Positions 17,396 through 26,432 of a stretch of 64,000 nt of DNA are shown piece after piece. Positions within the stretch are counted from its first letter, which is position 1; each line of letters opens with the position of its first letter. The notes below the pieces were generated by a model. That model was given only the letters and a program-made list of their open reading frames with translations. It ran no database searches and was not told the origin of the DNA. The DNA is from Arenicellales bacterium. GTDB lineage: Bacteria > Pseudomonadota > Gammaproteobacteria > Arenicellales > JAHEKD01. Made by a program: the position numbers and the translations under genes. The stretch spans positions 262,422 to 326,421 of the forward strand of contig JANQSD010000013.1 in assembly GCA_028284225.1 (NCBI GenBank). Direction: 5' to 3'.

Positions 17396-17667
17396 TGCCA
17401 CAAACTTACGCAACAACCTACTGATAATATTTCAATTCTAAAAAAGTGGATTGGATCTAAACGCACTGTCACAGAAATCATTAACCCGCGTCCTGCTAAT
17501 CATTTGTAGGCTATTAAAAACAAAAACCAGATCGCGATGCATGCCACGCTAAAGGTTAAATAACCGATACTTTGTAAAATATTGTAAAATTATGCTAGAT
17601 ATTGGCGCTGTGTCAGTTGATTTGTACTATACTCCCGGCCGTGCGTTTTTGAATTCGGGGTAGTTGC

Positions 17668-17892
17668 GTGTATCCACAACCAGTATCTGTATTTATTAAA
17701 TTATGCGATTGGGCAGGCAAAATTTGCCTAATTGCAGTCATCATTTTATCTTTGGCAGGAATATTACCCAGACAGCTATTATTGTTGTTACCATTGATTT
17801 ATCTACCGAATTTACTGGAGATGCGTAATATACTCAGTCGAATGGGTCGAAAACGGAAATTCAAGCGCAGACTTTTAGTTCCTGCAAAATAG
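17668..17892 (+). CDS. Small two-helix membrane protein, unknown
   Basis: A 74-residue frame beginning with GTG. It encodes a short amphipathic N-terminus (K-L-C-D-W-A-G-K), two adjoining hydrophobic segments (residues about 18-32 and 35-46), and a strongly basic tail (R-M-G-R-K-R-K-F-K-R-R). The positive-inside rule places the tail in the cytoplasm. TATACT at 17628-17633 could be a -10 element, though no good -35 is correctly spaced. I do not recognise the family. Its composition makes it a believable small membrane protein, but coding is not proven. Confidence 0.45.
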   Translation: MYPQPVSVFIKLCDWAGKICLIAVIILSLAGILPRQLLLLLPLIYLPNLLEMRNILSRMGRKRKFKRRLLVPAK

Positions 17893-18063
17893 ACTATTCT
17901 GATTTTACGTTTTGATAGCATAAACTGACCGATGTTCGTGCTATACACAAGCTCGCTTTTTTATTAGAAGACTACCAATATTAGCTGACAAGTTTTCAGA
18001 CCATCAAATATTTCACCTTCCAAGCTCTGTTCGTTCTAATTTCGGCCCATCCTGTGTTAATCA

Positions 18064-18119
18064 CCCGATAGTGAATCGGGATCCAGCACTGGCCTTGCCC
18101 ACAATTAATCGTGCTGGAT
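18064..18119. repeat. Two adjacent palindromes downstream of convergent genes
   Basis: CCCGAT-agtga-ATCGGG at 18064-18080 is directly followed by ATCCAGCAC (18081-18089), whose complement GTGCTGGAT lies at 18111-18119. The cluster sits between the small membrane gene and the end of the minus-strand cytochrome-like gene. It could terminate transcription from either side, though no T-tract follows. In style it resembles the dispersed palindrome at 11489-11564. Confidence 0.55.
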
Positions 18120-18120
18120 T

Positions 18121-19581
18121 CTATTTAGCATATCCGGATAAAAAACTAAAATCGGAAGGATTTTTTGCAGTATCAGTTGCCATATTATGACAAGCTATGC
18201 AAGAGCCTGGTGCTGGTCCAAGGTGAGGCTTAAGCCCAATCTCGTTTATTTGCAAATAAGTTTCCAATGTGGTGTTGGTCAAATAATAAGGAGCAGAAAA
18301 CGGAACAATTGAAGGTGCGCCTTCTGATCCATTTTGAGCCCATTGTGCACCGACAAGTTGATAATTTGTCCACAGCGACGTGCCCATCGCTGTTTGGAAT
18401 TGTTTTGTCACCGTCAGAGCTGTTTCATAAATGGCCCAACAGCGTGTGACTTGAGTGCCATAAGCATTGTCAATTAAGTATAGTTTGGCAAAAGGTGCCG
18501 TTGCCTGCCAGAGATAATTACCCTTGGGTTTGGCAGGTGGCAGGTTAGGTTTGCAAATATCAGGCGCTGTGCAATCAGAGTTAAAAAATGACCAGGATCT
18601 GGATGAAATCTTTGGCCGAGGGCAGGAGCTAAGAGGCTCTATACCAGATGCTGTTGCCTGATCATTAACTTGTGATGGCGTCGTGCCTTCGGCATAGGGA
18701 GCATTAAATTTATGCTCAAATGTCGCCCAGACCCAATAATCTGAAAACTTCTCAGGATTAGATATCTTTTGCATAATATGCATACCGACTAATCCCAAGG
18801 TTACATCCAGACATAAACTTTCTCCGCTAGCACTATTACTCGCATCAACCTCGATCATACCGGGGAGTGTAAAAAATCCACTTGAATCAGCGCCTTGCGG
18901 GAATACTCGCCAGGCTGTTTTAATTTCCATTGCGCCAGGTTTATCAGGGGCCTGACCAGTTGGGAAATCCCATGCCTGATCAAACTTTTCTTGTCCGGAT
19001 TTAGTGGACAAATCTATTCCCTTAGAGTTACCGCCTAAAATATAATTCGCTTCAACCTCATTAAGCCGGATATCATAGACCACAAAATTACCTGCACTAT
19101 CGATTAACGGCCAACTGGTAAAAGGCTCAATAAAACTATTAGTGCTTATTTTGGAGGTTTTAGTCACCAATAGCCGGTTACTACCTCGATCGCACTTTGC
19201 CGGCGCGTCATTACCACCATATACGTCTGAGACCGACTTGTAATACTCCCAAACACGCGGCGATGTCGTATCGCTGGTGATCGTTGATGTGGTTGAGGGT
19301 TGACCCTGGCTGTCAGCAGGCCAGTTAAGCGCAACAAACATTTGCCAGGCAAAATAATCAAAATTAATTTGAGCTACATAATCACCTGGTTCTGCTACAT
19401 TTGTATCCGGATTGTAACCAAGCCGAACTTTTAAATCAGGCAAGTCCACCGGTAGGGTACTGCAAAGTGTTGAACTACCGTCAACACAAATCGCATTTTG
19501 TTTGTAATCTTGAGCTTGTATAATTTTACTGGCAAGCAGGCACAATACAGCCAGTAGAACTGATATTCTTATTTGATTCAT
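18121..19581 (-). CDS. Secreted protein with single C-terminal c-type haem motif
   Basis: A 486-residue exported protein. The ATG follows AAGGAG and starts a clear signal peptide (I-S-V-L-L-A-V-L-C-L-L-A-S, then A-Q). The mature chain is rich in Trp, Ser and Pro. Its last 30 residues contain G-S-C-I-A-C-H-N-M-A, a CxxCH covalent haem site. Other cysteines (for example near the C-x-x-P-K and C-x-x-P-D-I-C stretches) may form disulfides. I recall similar proteins only as uncharacterised cytochrome-like proteins, so no reaction is assigned. A single haem at the extreme C-terminus of a large domain suggests an electron-transfer tail on an oxidoreductase or binding domain (inference). Confidence 0.72.
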   Translation of the reverse strand: MNQIRISVLLAVLCLLASKIIQAQDYKQNAICVDGSSTLCSTLPVDLPDLKVRLGYNPDTNVAEPGDYVAQINFDYFAWQMFVALNWPADSQGQPSTTSTITSDTTSPRVWEYYKSVSDVYGGNDAPAKCDRGSNRLLVTKTSKISTNSFIEPFTSWPLIDSAGNFVVYDIRLNEVEANYILGGNSKGIDLSTKSGQEKFDQAWDFPTGQAPDKPGAMEIKTAWRVFPQGADSSGFFTLPGMIEVDASNSASGESLCLDVTLGLVGMHIMQKISNPEKFSDYWVWATFEHKFNAPYAEGTTPSQVNDQATASGIEPLSSCPRPKISSRSWSFFNSDCTAPDICKPNLPPAKPKGNYLWQATAPFAKLYLIDNAYGTQVTRCWAIYETALTVTKQFQTAMGTSLWTNYQLVGAQWAQNGSEGAPSIVPFSAPYYLTNTTLETYLQINEIGLKPHLGPAPGSCIACHNMATDTAKNPSDFSFLSGYAK

Positions 19582-19762
19582 GACAATTCTCCTTGTGGTG
19601 GTATTATTTTGAAAATAATTGTAAATTTAATTATATAGTTACTTAAGATAGAATCAAATCTGCATTTTAGTAATGCTCAGCGTTAACGCTATCAAATCAC
19701 AAGTTTCAATTCAGCCACAGGTTATATACACTTAAGTTATTAGTAACTTAAAAATTGCGGAT

Positions 19763-20323
19763 GTGGGAGATTCTCAATATAACATTACCGAACACCAGTT
19801 AAACTTCTTTGAAAAGCGGCATATTATTGGTCTGTTGCTGCTTTCAGTTCCAGCCTTTAGTGTTGCTGCATATTTCGGTTACATATTAATATCAACGTTG
19901 ATTGACTATGCGTTTAATGCCACCTTTAGTGAATGGGTAAGGGCATTACCAGGCATTTTGTTTGTTCTTGCAATTTTTAGTATTGCTATTACTATTGGTG
20001 CGTTTACAGCTTCAAGAATTAATATTGTCGTAGATACCAAATTAGGGGTGATTGGAAAACGCAGAGAACTATTAGGTCTTCATAACAAAGGCAAAGTCAT
20101 TGATTTGGACAATATCGATAAAATCATTTGTCGTCAAAAATCAGTAAAGAGGACTACCAAACCTGGAGAATACAATCCATCCACAACATATTATCATGTT
20201 GATATTCTTACAAATAAGAATCAACAAATTCCATTGATAAATTTCAAAGACAAAAAACAAGCAAAACAACTAGGAAAAGCAATAGCTAACCACGCCGGCA
20301 TTAGTCTCAATGATCGCCTATAG
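19763..20323 (+). CDS. Membrane protein with two N-terminal helices, unknown
   Basis: A 186-residue protein with two hydrophobic segments (about residues 20-45 and 63-85) followed by a 95-residue soluble domain. That domain is rich in beta-type alternation: I-N-I-V-V-D-T, G-V-I-G-K-R-R-E, V-D-I-L-T-N-K. The layout of two helices plus a beta-rich cytoplasmic domain is seen in bacterial PH-like membrane proteins, but I see no decisive motif. The start is a GTG at 19763 with only a weak GCGGA upstream, so it is uncertain. The preceding gap holds the 10-base palindrome GCGTTAACGC at 19680-19689. Confidence 0.55.
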   Translation: MGDSQYNITEHQLNFFEKRHIIGLLLLSVPAFSVAAYFGYILISTLIDYAFNATFSEWVRALPGILFVLAIFSIAITIGAFTASRINIVVDTKLGVIGKRRELLGLHNKGKVIDLDNIDKIICRQKSVKRTTKPGEYNPSTTYYHVDILTNKNQQIPLINFKDKKQAKQLGKAIANHAGISLNDRL

Positions 20324-20486
20324 CTATAAACTTCCCAACAATCTGCAAGGAATAATTACAATATGAACTAACTTATGCTTGGCGCTTGCACTTCTTGTGA
20401 CATTCGTTTCGCAGACTTTTTCTCACTCCAGTCTCTGAGAACACTAATTAACGTTAACACTATTTCCTTCAATTTAATAACACAGC

Positions 20487-21485
20487 TTACTCAGCAGCAA
20501 ATTCAGTGCCGGTCCAGATAAAATCAAGCTGGTCGAAAACAGGAGAGGCTACGATTTGCTCAGCAGAATATAGAAGTTGAAGCTCGCTACCAAACCGTGT
20601 GGTGCCGGGAACTAATCCTGTTATATTGCGCCAGAGATTCCAATTACCAGGCTCATTTATAGTTGTGGGATCATCAGGTACCGTGGTTTGATACCAGCCG
20701 GCGGTATTGAAAATAGGTGTCAGTTCAAATCGTGCATCAGTGCTATCGACTTCTGTGCATTGAGTATTGTCACATTCCCAACTTGTCCAATCCAAATCAG
20801 GTACGGTCCCGGCATTAGCGGCACCATCGTCAATGACTCGAACCATCACTTGAAATGTCCCACCGGCTGCTGGCCGACTGAGAGAAATCGGATCAGTAGT
20901 ATGATCGCGAAGTGCAGCAGTCGGGGAAATTGTCAAAAGCCGACCAATCAAATCAAGCTGCGCATCGCTACTTGCAGGTAAAGGAGCACCCGATACAGGT
21001 AAGAGGTGCCGGTTAGATAAGATAGGCACAGCACCTCCCATTGCAGTGATTGTATCGAGTGCAGTATCAAATGCAGAAATAAAATCTGTGCGCATGACAA
21101 AGCTTAGAGGAAATGTAGCCTGTTGTGGGCCATCAGGTCGTATCTGGCTGCGCTCTGCAAAAGCCAGGGGAGGTAAACTACCCGGTTGCGGCAAATTGAC
21201 ATGCGGCCCCGCGATACCTAGCGCAGCAGCAATCATACGCGAGCGCTGATCAACTTCATTATATTCTGTTAAGAGATTGATGTAACCGCCAATCTCAGTG
21301 ATATTACGCGGTTGTGGGATACGTGAAGGAGCGATATCGCCCGAGATAGCTAATCGGTGTGCAATGACTTCACGAGCACGTTGAATGGCAGGTGAATTAG
21401 TCGTCTCGATAATTGAAATTATCGCTTGGGCAAGATTTTCTTCGATTGAATCGGTTGCCGATGTGTTGGTTGTCTCATTATCCAT
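20487..21485 (-). CDS. Uncharacterised 332-residue protein, partner of the 1237-residue gene
   Basis: No signal peptide or membrane helix is visible. The N-terminal 60 residues are polar and helical, with a run of Glu, Ala and Ile. The middle (about 85-215) is rich in Pro, Leu and Ala with R-P-D-G-P-Q-Q-A-T-F-P-L-S. The C-terminal third is beta-rich and Trp-containing: D-L-D-W-T-S-W-E-C-D, then G-N-W-N-L-W. The two Cys in W-E-C-D-N-T-Q-C-T could pair or bind metal. AAAAGGATAATAAG precedes the ATG. It begins 15 bases after the stop of the 1237-residue gene, so the two form a two-gene operon. I do not recognise the family. Confidence 0.62.
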   Translation of the reverse strand: MDNETTNTSATDSIEENLAQAIISIIETTNSPAIQRAREVIAHRLAISGDIAPSRIPQPRNITEIGGYINLLTEYNEVDQRSRMIAAALGIAGPHVNLPQPGSLPPLAFAERSQIRPDGPQQATFPLSFVMRTDFISAFDTALDTITAMGGAVPILSNRHLLPVSGAPLPASSDAQLDLIGRLLTISPTAALRDHTTDPISLSRPAAGGTFQVMVRVIDDGAANAGTVPDLDWTSWECDNTQCTEVDSTDARFELTPIFNTAGWYQTTVPDDPTTINEPGNWNLWRNITGLVPGTTRFGSELQLLYSAEQIVASPVFDQLDFIWTGTEFAAE

Positions 21486-21500
21486 CTTATTATCCTTTTG

Positions 21501-24500
21501 TTATCCACCAAGTCTTTTCAGAACGGCCAGAGCTGCCGTACTACCTAATTTCTCATCCGATCCGTCGGCTGAATCGGTATCGACCTTTTTAAAAGCGCTA
21601 AAGATCTTCGATAAAGTCAAAACGTTAGATGGATTTCCAAGTGCGTCTATACCGCCAGGAAAGTCTGCCAAAAGTGAGCTGAAGAAACCTTCGCGTTTAT
21701 CTTCATCTTGTGCACCAACCAGAGCACTAATGCTACCTGCATTATCAGCGAATTTATCGAATTCTTTACGGTCAGTTTTTTGCTTTTCAGCCGTGGCTTT
21801 TTCATCCTTTTCATCTTGTTCTTTCTTGTTAGCAGCCAGTTCTTGTGCTTTACCAGCGAGCTCTGTTGCTTTGCCAACAAGGTTTGTAGTCAAATCGGTA
21901 GTAGAGTCGACAACATTGTCACGGCCAGCCTTAACTGATTCTGCTTCAACCTGGAGTTGTTTTTGCAATTCCTTAAGACCGGTTAGATCAGCTCCGGACT
22001 TAGCTAACTCTGGTGCAGCCTTCAGAATTTCAGCAAGTTGAGACCTCGGGATTGCCTGCCCGGTGCCGATATCACCTCCTGCAATAGTCAGTGCATTGGT
22101 AGGTTGATTCTCTACCAAGTCGCTCGGAGCTCTGGCACCGAAAATATCACTACTATCTCCAGGTAGAACTGGTGCATCGCCAGTTGCAGGCGGAGTTGGC
22201 GAATCCTGCCAATTCCAGAAGCGTCGATGGTCAATTTCCTCACAAGAGTTGCAACGCCCCAGAACTGCCTCACCTAAAAGGCCTCGTGTAGGCAGTGAGA
22301 TAGTGCGTTTTGGAGGGCGAAAATCTTCGCGATGAAAACGTAAAAGACTGTCCTGGATATCTCCAGTTGTTAATTCTAATCGGTCTGAAAGGTCAGGAGG
22401 AATATGAAAGGGCATAATCATAGCATTACCGTAAAAACCCAAAACGCGATTAGCGACAGCACTGAGCAACGGTATTTCACTCGAGGCATCTTCCAATCCA
22501 CCTTCCGGTACACCGATGGTGAAACGTTCAAGAAGGATTGCGCGTTCCTCATCAGTCATACTCTCCCAAACTGAGCGGGAATAGGCCACCGTATTTGATA
22601 CAACATGCTGGTACATCTCTTCAATACGTTTGAGATCCCGACGACTGAGAATATCGGCCACCTCCGAAACAGGATAGGGCAGCGACGGAGGCAGGAACTG
22701 GACACTATGGTCCTCAAGCACAGTACTCTCGTCGGCCTGCCCATCGTTAATTACTGCACTGAAGTGCGTGACGGCCGGAGAGCCGATTAAATCGTCGAAT
22801 TCAGCACTAGTAAGCGAAGTGTTAAGGGTACGTTCAAGACTACGGGTAGCTCGATTGAGGTTGTCTGCATCGAACGAGCCATCTTTAATAATTTGACCTA
22901 AAATGCCGGGCAGGGTGATGGGTTCGTTACCAGTAAAAAAGCTGTATGCAAAGCGTCCTGTACGGCGCCTTAACTCAACCCGTGCGATATCTGAATGTTC
23001 TACAGATCGTGGTAATGCGAGAGAACCAGCATAAGTCGTTGTGTGTGTAGTATTACGACGGGTATCTGCAAGCCGCACTATCATGTTTTCACGGTTTTCA
23101 GCCGGCAGTTCATATAGATTATCAATGTCAACCGGTGAACCGACTAAGGGCACCGGCCCAACCCGTTCTCCATCTTTAGTGATGATTGAAGCAGAAATGT
23201 CATCATTACTCATGAAAACACCGCTTGCCTTAAAACTAACAATATCCTGGGCTGTGCCTGCTTGATTCTGTGGTTGCGCAAATGGATCAGAGGCGAATTC
23301 TTCCAGCAGCTTCAGTGCAGTGCGACGCCGGCGGCGGCCTCGAAATTCTTTTTTCAAGGTTGAAGCATGGCGCAGCAGCGATCCATAACGATGCATAAGC
23401 AGTGCCCGACTAACTACAGGTGGTAAATTTTGTGGCTGTCCTGCTCGGCGGAAACGAATTAGCTGCATTGGCACGAAAATGACAAGTTGAACACCTTCAA
23501 TTCGAGATTCTATGGAAAAATCGCGCAAAACTTCAAACCACTGCATCGTCATAGCATGACAATGGTTACGGTTTGCAATAAATTTTGTTGATGCACTGCG
23601 TCGGTCAGTGACCGTAGCGGTACGTACACTCGTGCGTGTGGAGCGGCGTTTTACAGCAGCACTGCGTTCCAGCGAAGCTGAAAATGCTTCGTGCGTATCT
23701 GCCAGAAAGGATCTTGAAGTATTTTGTGAAGCCGAAGAGCTACCGCTTGAGCTCGAACTTGAGGTTGCTTTAGTCCAGCCACCGCCACCAGCTACTCCTC
23801 CAAAAAGCCCGCCGATAAAACCGCCAATCCCAATACCGAAACCACCTGAACCTCCTTTAGAAGTTGTTTCACTTTCAGTGTTAAACCGAGAGGAACCCTG
23901 AATCAGCTCATTTAAAGCTGAATTAAATGTGCTATCGAAAGAGGTATCCCGGTTTTCTTCAAATTCTTGTTGCTCAGAGAAGCTGAGGCTTTCTCGCTCA
24001 CGTACAGTTAAGGTTTCACGCTGTTCAGAAACAACAATTCGCTGTTCCTCACCGGGAGCAAGTGGTAAAGAATAGATCAAGCGTCCAAGCGATAACCCGG
24101 CATGGACTGCTGTACTGCGCATTTTGGCAACGTAACCAAGCCCCAGACTTGAAGCTTTGGGTACATTTTGTGGCCGTTCTTCAAGATCTTCAAAGAAATC
24201 CTCAATATCTATTGGCTCCTCAATCGGAACTCGGTCACGGAAGTTCCATTCACCATCGCCATTTTGAAGCGCAGTGAGCATATTACTGGCGTTTATTCCC
24301 GCTTGGGCAAACGAAGTACCAGGAATAGTAGTCGGGAATGTCAAACCGCCCACAACCCGGTCTCTAGTCAGATTAAGCGGACCAACTAATGGGTCGATTA
24401 GCCGATAAAGCACAGAATAACGTCGCCTGGAGACGGTGCCACCTTCAGTACGGTATTCAGATGCGCAGTCACCTTCGCCAAGGATTATAGGTGCTTGAGG

Positions 24501-25214
24501 GGTCCTGAAGTCGTCAATATTTTCTTCAGCGTCCTCTGAATCTACAGGCAAAAGATCGACTAACTCACCAACGACAGATTGCTGCAACGGTTGAAGTGTT
24601 CGTTCAAGCACAGTCAAGCCTAACTCACCATCTAACGCATCAACTCTAGAAACATCGAGCGTAACAACTGCATTTTGGCCACGAACTCGCAGGCGAAGCC
24701 CATTTTGAGGTGCACGAAGGGTAGGCAAACTCAGTGAAAACATGCCTCGGTTGTCCGTCACCGTTTTGGGAACAGCCCACGAAAAACTGTCGTTATCGAT
24801 ACCCTCATTGTCGGTAAAAACAGGACGTAGCGCTTCAATGATTAGTCGATTACCGGGCGAACCATCAGGGTTTAAAATTTCTCCTCTGAGTTTACTGGCC
24901 AAGGTTGCCGGAATACTGGTAAAAAAGCCAACTTCACTGAGTTCCTCTTTAAATGTGCCTAGCTGCCTGAACACAGCCGCTGTGGCCTTTGTTCTGGAGT
25001 CGACCAATTCAGTAATAGCTTCGGGTGCGAGTTCGATGCCTTCTCCACGTCTCAGTGCCTTTAAGCGTTCTGCTTCAGTGCGTGAATCACTGAGAACAGC
25101 AGTGACACCATCATCGGTAGTGGTAATACTGAATGTGTCTGTATGTGAGGGCCGCTCATCCGGCACAGTTACTGAAATTTTACGTCTTTCACGTTCGCGA
25201 TCAGTACCAGCCAT
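21501..25214 (-). CDS. Very large uncharacterised multidomain protein (1237 residues)
   Basis: Starts at an ATG preceded by TGGAGGAATAAA, with no signal peptide. Visible architecture: a charged N-terminus; at about 105-195 a beta-sandwich-like segment resembling carboxypeptidase-regulatory domains (G-E-I-L-N-P-D-G-S-P-G to T-D-N-R-G-M-F-S-L-S-L-P); near 380-440 an R-E-T-L-T-V-R-E-R-E-S-L acidic/Arg region; and at about 460-510 a Gly-rich hydrophobic tract followed by a Ser-rich tract. Next come a conserved-looking N-H-C-H-A-M-T-M-Q-W-F-E core (near 570), a poly-Arg patch, and a C-N-S-C ... F-W-N-W-Q-D-S-P block near 1040. A Lys/Glu/Ala coiled coil fills about 1115-1180. Family and function are not recognised. 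It is probably a structural or surface-assembly protein (inference only). Confidence 0.68.
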   Translation of the reverse strand: MAGTDRERERRKISVTVPDERPSHTDTFSITTTDDGVTAVLSDSRTEAERLKALRRGEGIELAPEAITELVDSRTKATAAVFRQLGTFKEELSEVGFFTSIPATLASKLRGEILNPDGSPGNRLIIEALRPVFTDNEGIDNDSFSWAVPKTVTDNRGMFSLSLPTLRAPQNGLRLRVRGQNAVVTLDVSRVDALDGELGLTVLERTLQPLQQSVVGELVDLLPVDSEDAEENIDDFRTPQAPIILGEGDCASEYRTEGGTVSRRRYSVLYRLIDPLVGPLNLTRDRVVGGLTFPTTIPGTSFAQAGINASNMLTALQNGDGEWNFRDRVPIEEPIDIEDFFEDLEERPQNVPKASSLGLGYVAKMRSTAVHAGLSLGRLIYSLPLAPGEEQRIVVSEQRETLTVRERESLSFSEQQEFEENRDTSFDSTFNSALNELIQGSSRFNTESETTSKGGSGGFGIGIGGFIGGLFGGVAGGGGWTKATSSSSSSGSSSASQNTSRSFLADTHEAFSASLERSAAVKRRSTRTSVRTATVTDRRSASTKFIANRNHCHAMTMQWFEVLRDFSIESRIEGVQLVIFVPMQLIRFRRAGQPQNLPPVVSRALLMHRYGSLLRHASTLKKEFRGRRRRRTALKLLEEFASDPFAQPQNQAGTAQDIVSFKASGVFMSNDDISASIITKDGERVGPVPLVGSPVDIDNLYELPAENRENMIVRLADTRRNTTHTTTYAGSLALPRSVEHSDIARVELRRRTGRFAYSFFTGNEPITLPGILGQIIKDGSFDADNLNRATRSLERTLNTSLTSAEFDDLIGSPAVTHFSAVINDGQADESTVLEDHSVQFLPPSLPYPVSEVADILSRRDLKRIEEMYQHVVSNTVAYSRSVWESMTDEERAILLERFTIGVPEGGLEDASSEIPLLSAVANRVLGFYGNAMIMPFHIPPDLSDRLELTTGDIQDSLLRFHREDFRPPKRTISLPTRGLLGEAVLGRCNSCEEIDHRRFWNWQDSPTPPATGDAPVLPGDSSDIFGARAPSDLVENQPTNALTIAGGDIGTGQAIPRSQLAEILKAAPELAKSGADLTGLKELQKQLQVEAESVKAGRDNVVDSTTDLTTNLVGKATELAGKAQELAANKKEQDEKDEKATAEKQKTDRKEFDKFADNAGSISALVGAQDEDKREGFFSSLLADFPGGIDALGNPSNVLTLSKIFSAFKKVDTDSADGSDEKLGSTAALAVLKRLGG

Positions 25215-25329
25215 TTTATTCCTCCATTTTTGTTCTTTATATTTTGTGGTTGTCTTTATATTTATAATTTAAGATCATATTATGGGCACATGAAGATAAA
25301 CTGAATAAACCATTAATAGATATTCTGCT

Positions 25330-25739
25330 TTAGAAACCGATGCAAAATTGATCATCAAAAATAATTAATACCAGAGCAGGGTTAGCATTAATGCCGATAT
25401 CAGGATGTAATGAAAGCTTCGTTTTAGTATCCTTTGTTTGTAATCTGTCTACTGATACTATGATTAATTGATTTAATTTCAGCGGTTGCACTTTACTATT
25501 GGGCGATTGTTCGCGCCCAAGAACTAGAAAAGTCTCAACCAAATCACTGATTTGTTCCGTTGATTGTTCGATTCTCTCCAGACTGCGCTTTTTTTGTCTT
25601 CGCCGATATTCAATAGTTTGAGCACACTACTGTAGAACAGACAAATCACGGCTGTAAAAAGAACCATGGTTAATGTCAGAATATACTGAAATTTTTTAAT
25701 CGCAAACAAGTCGGTATCCCTGCCCATAAACGGTTTCAA
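25330..25739 (-). pseudogene. Degenerate sensor histidine kinase, partner of the adjacent regulator
   Basis: Immediately downstream of the response regulator are two out-of-frame pieces of a kinase. The first (from 25739) encodes an N-terminal membrane helix, I-L-T-L-T-M-V-L-F-T-A-V-I-C-L-F-Y, with no periplasmic loop or second helix. Near 25590 the frame shifts, and the other frame continues R-S-L-E-R-I-E-Q-S-T-E-Q-I-S-D-L-V-E-T-F-L-V-L, the helix that normally follows the H-box. Another short piece, P-L-K-L-N-Q-L-I, runs to A-L-V-L-I-I-F just before where the N-box should be. It then stops after D-Q-F-C-I-G-F, which may be the kinase C-terminus. The H-, N- and G-boxes are missing. I infer a frameshift plus internal deletions. 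Confidence 0.72.
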
Positions 25740-26367
25740 TTAGTGGTCGACTAAACGGGTGATCCACGGCCTGCCGTAATCGATAGATATGTGTGCGTAA
25801 CGCTTCACTATCCGGTATATTTTGTTGCCAGATCACACGTTCAAGTTGTGCCCGTGAAACAGGTTTGGGCGCATGACGAGCCAACAATTTTAGTAAATTA
25901 AATTGAGTAGAATTAAGTGTGATGATCTGTCCTTGCCGCTGTACGATTCTCTTATAATGGTCTATTAATAACTCGCCAATTTGTTGAGGATCTATGTCAT
26001 CGCGCTGACCACGTTTAAGCAAAGCTTGTAAACGATAATGTAATTCAATCGGCGCAAAAGGTTTAACCAGGTAGTCATCAGCACCTGCCTGGTAACCGGT
26101 AATTTTATCCTCCAGCGTATCACGGGCTGTTAAGAATAGAATTGAAACAGGGTTATGTAAGGTATTTCTAATTATCTCGCAGGTTTTAAATCCATCTATA
26201 CCCGGCATGCTGACATCCAGAATAATCGCATCATAGTGGTTCTGGCAGACTAACTCAACACCACTGGCACCACTATAGGCAAAATCGAGTTCATATCCAT
26301 ATTCCTCAAGAAAATCGGCTAGTGAACCGGCCAGCTCGGTATTGTTGTCGATTAATAAAATATGCAT
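25696..26367 (-). CDS. OmpR/PhoB-family response regulator
   Basis: DNA-binding response regulator of 223 residues; the ATG at 26367 gives the expected M-H-I-L-L-I start. The receiver domain keeps the phospho-acceptor Asp (A-I-I-L-D-V-S-M-P-G-I-D-G), the switch Thr (F-L-T-A-R-D) and the conserved Lys (L-V-K-P-F). However, the acidic metal pocket reads I-D-N-N where D-D or E-D is expected, so the key second acid is Asn. The C-terminal winged helix (R-T-H-I-Y-R-L-R-Q-A-V to G-Y-R-L-V) is intact. Its sensor kinase gene is destroyed. It probably controls itself and the divergent gene through the repeat at 26433-26449. Given the copper genes that follow, a metal-response role is plausible. Confidence 0.9.
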   Translation of the reverse strand: MHILLIDNNTELAGSLADFLEEYGYELDFAYSGASGVELVCQNHYDAIILDVSMPGIDGFKTCEIIRNTLHNPVSILFLTARDTLEDKITGYQAGADDYLVKPFAPIELHYRLQALLKRGQRDDIDPQQIGELLIDHYKRIVQRQGQIITLNSTQFNLLKLLARHAPKPVSRAQLERVIWQQNIPDSEALRTHIYRLRQAVDHPFSRPLIETVYGQGYRLVCD

Positions 26368-26432
26368 AACCAAATTATCACAAGCACGGGCTAATTTATC
26401 CAGCAAGAGTTGCTCACTCTAATCTGAAAAGA

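Noticed and set aside
17396..17667. Promoter or small RNA in the gap before the small membrane gene
   Set aside because: TATACT at 17628 has no properly spaced -35, and the TTGTAAAAT repeat is too short to support a function.
18267..18449. Short plus-strand frame inside the cytochrome-like gene
   Set aside because: It lies wholly within a long minus-strand gene with signal peptide and haem motif, and has no independent support.
23608..23901. Plus-strand frames opposite the 1237-residue gene, including a Pro-rich one
   Set aside because: They mirror the Gly/Ser-rich coding of the minus strand and lack ribosome sites.
25330..25739. Two separate small minus-strand genes
   Set aside because: Both pieces match consecutive parts of one histidine kinase in shifted frames and follow its regulator, so they are remnants, not independent genes.
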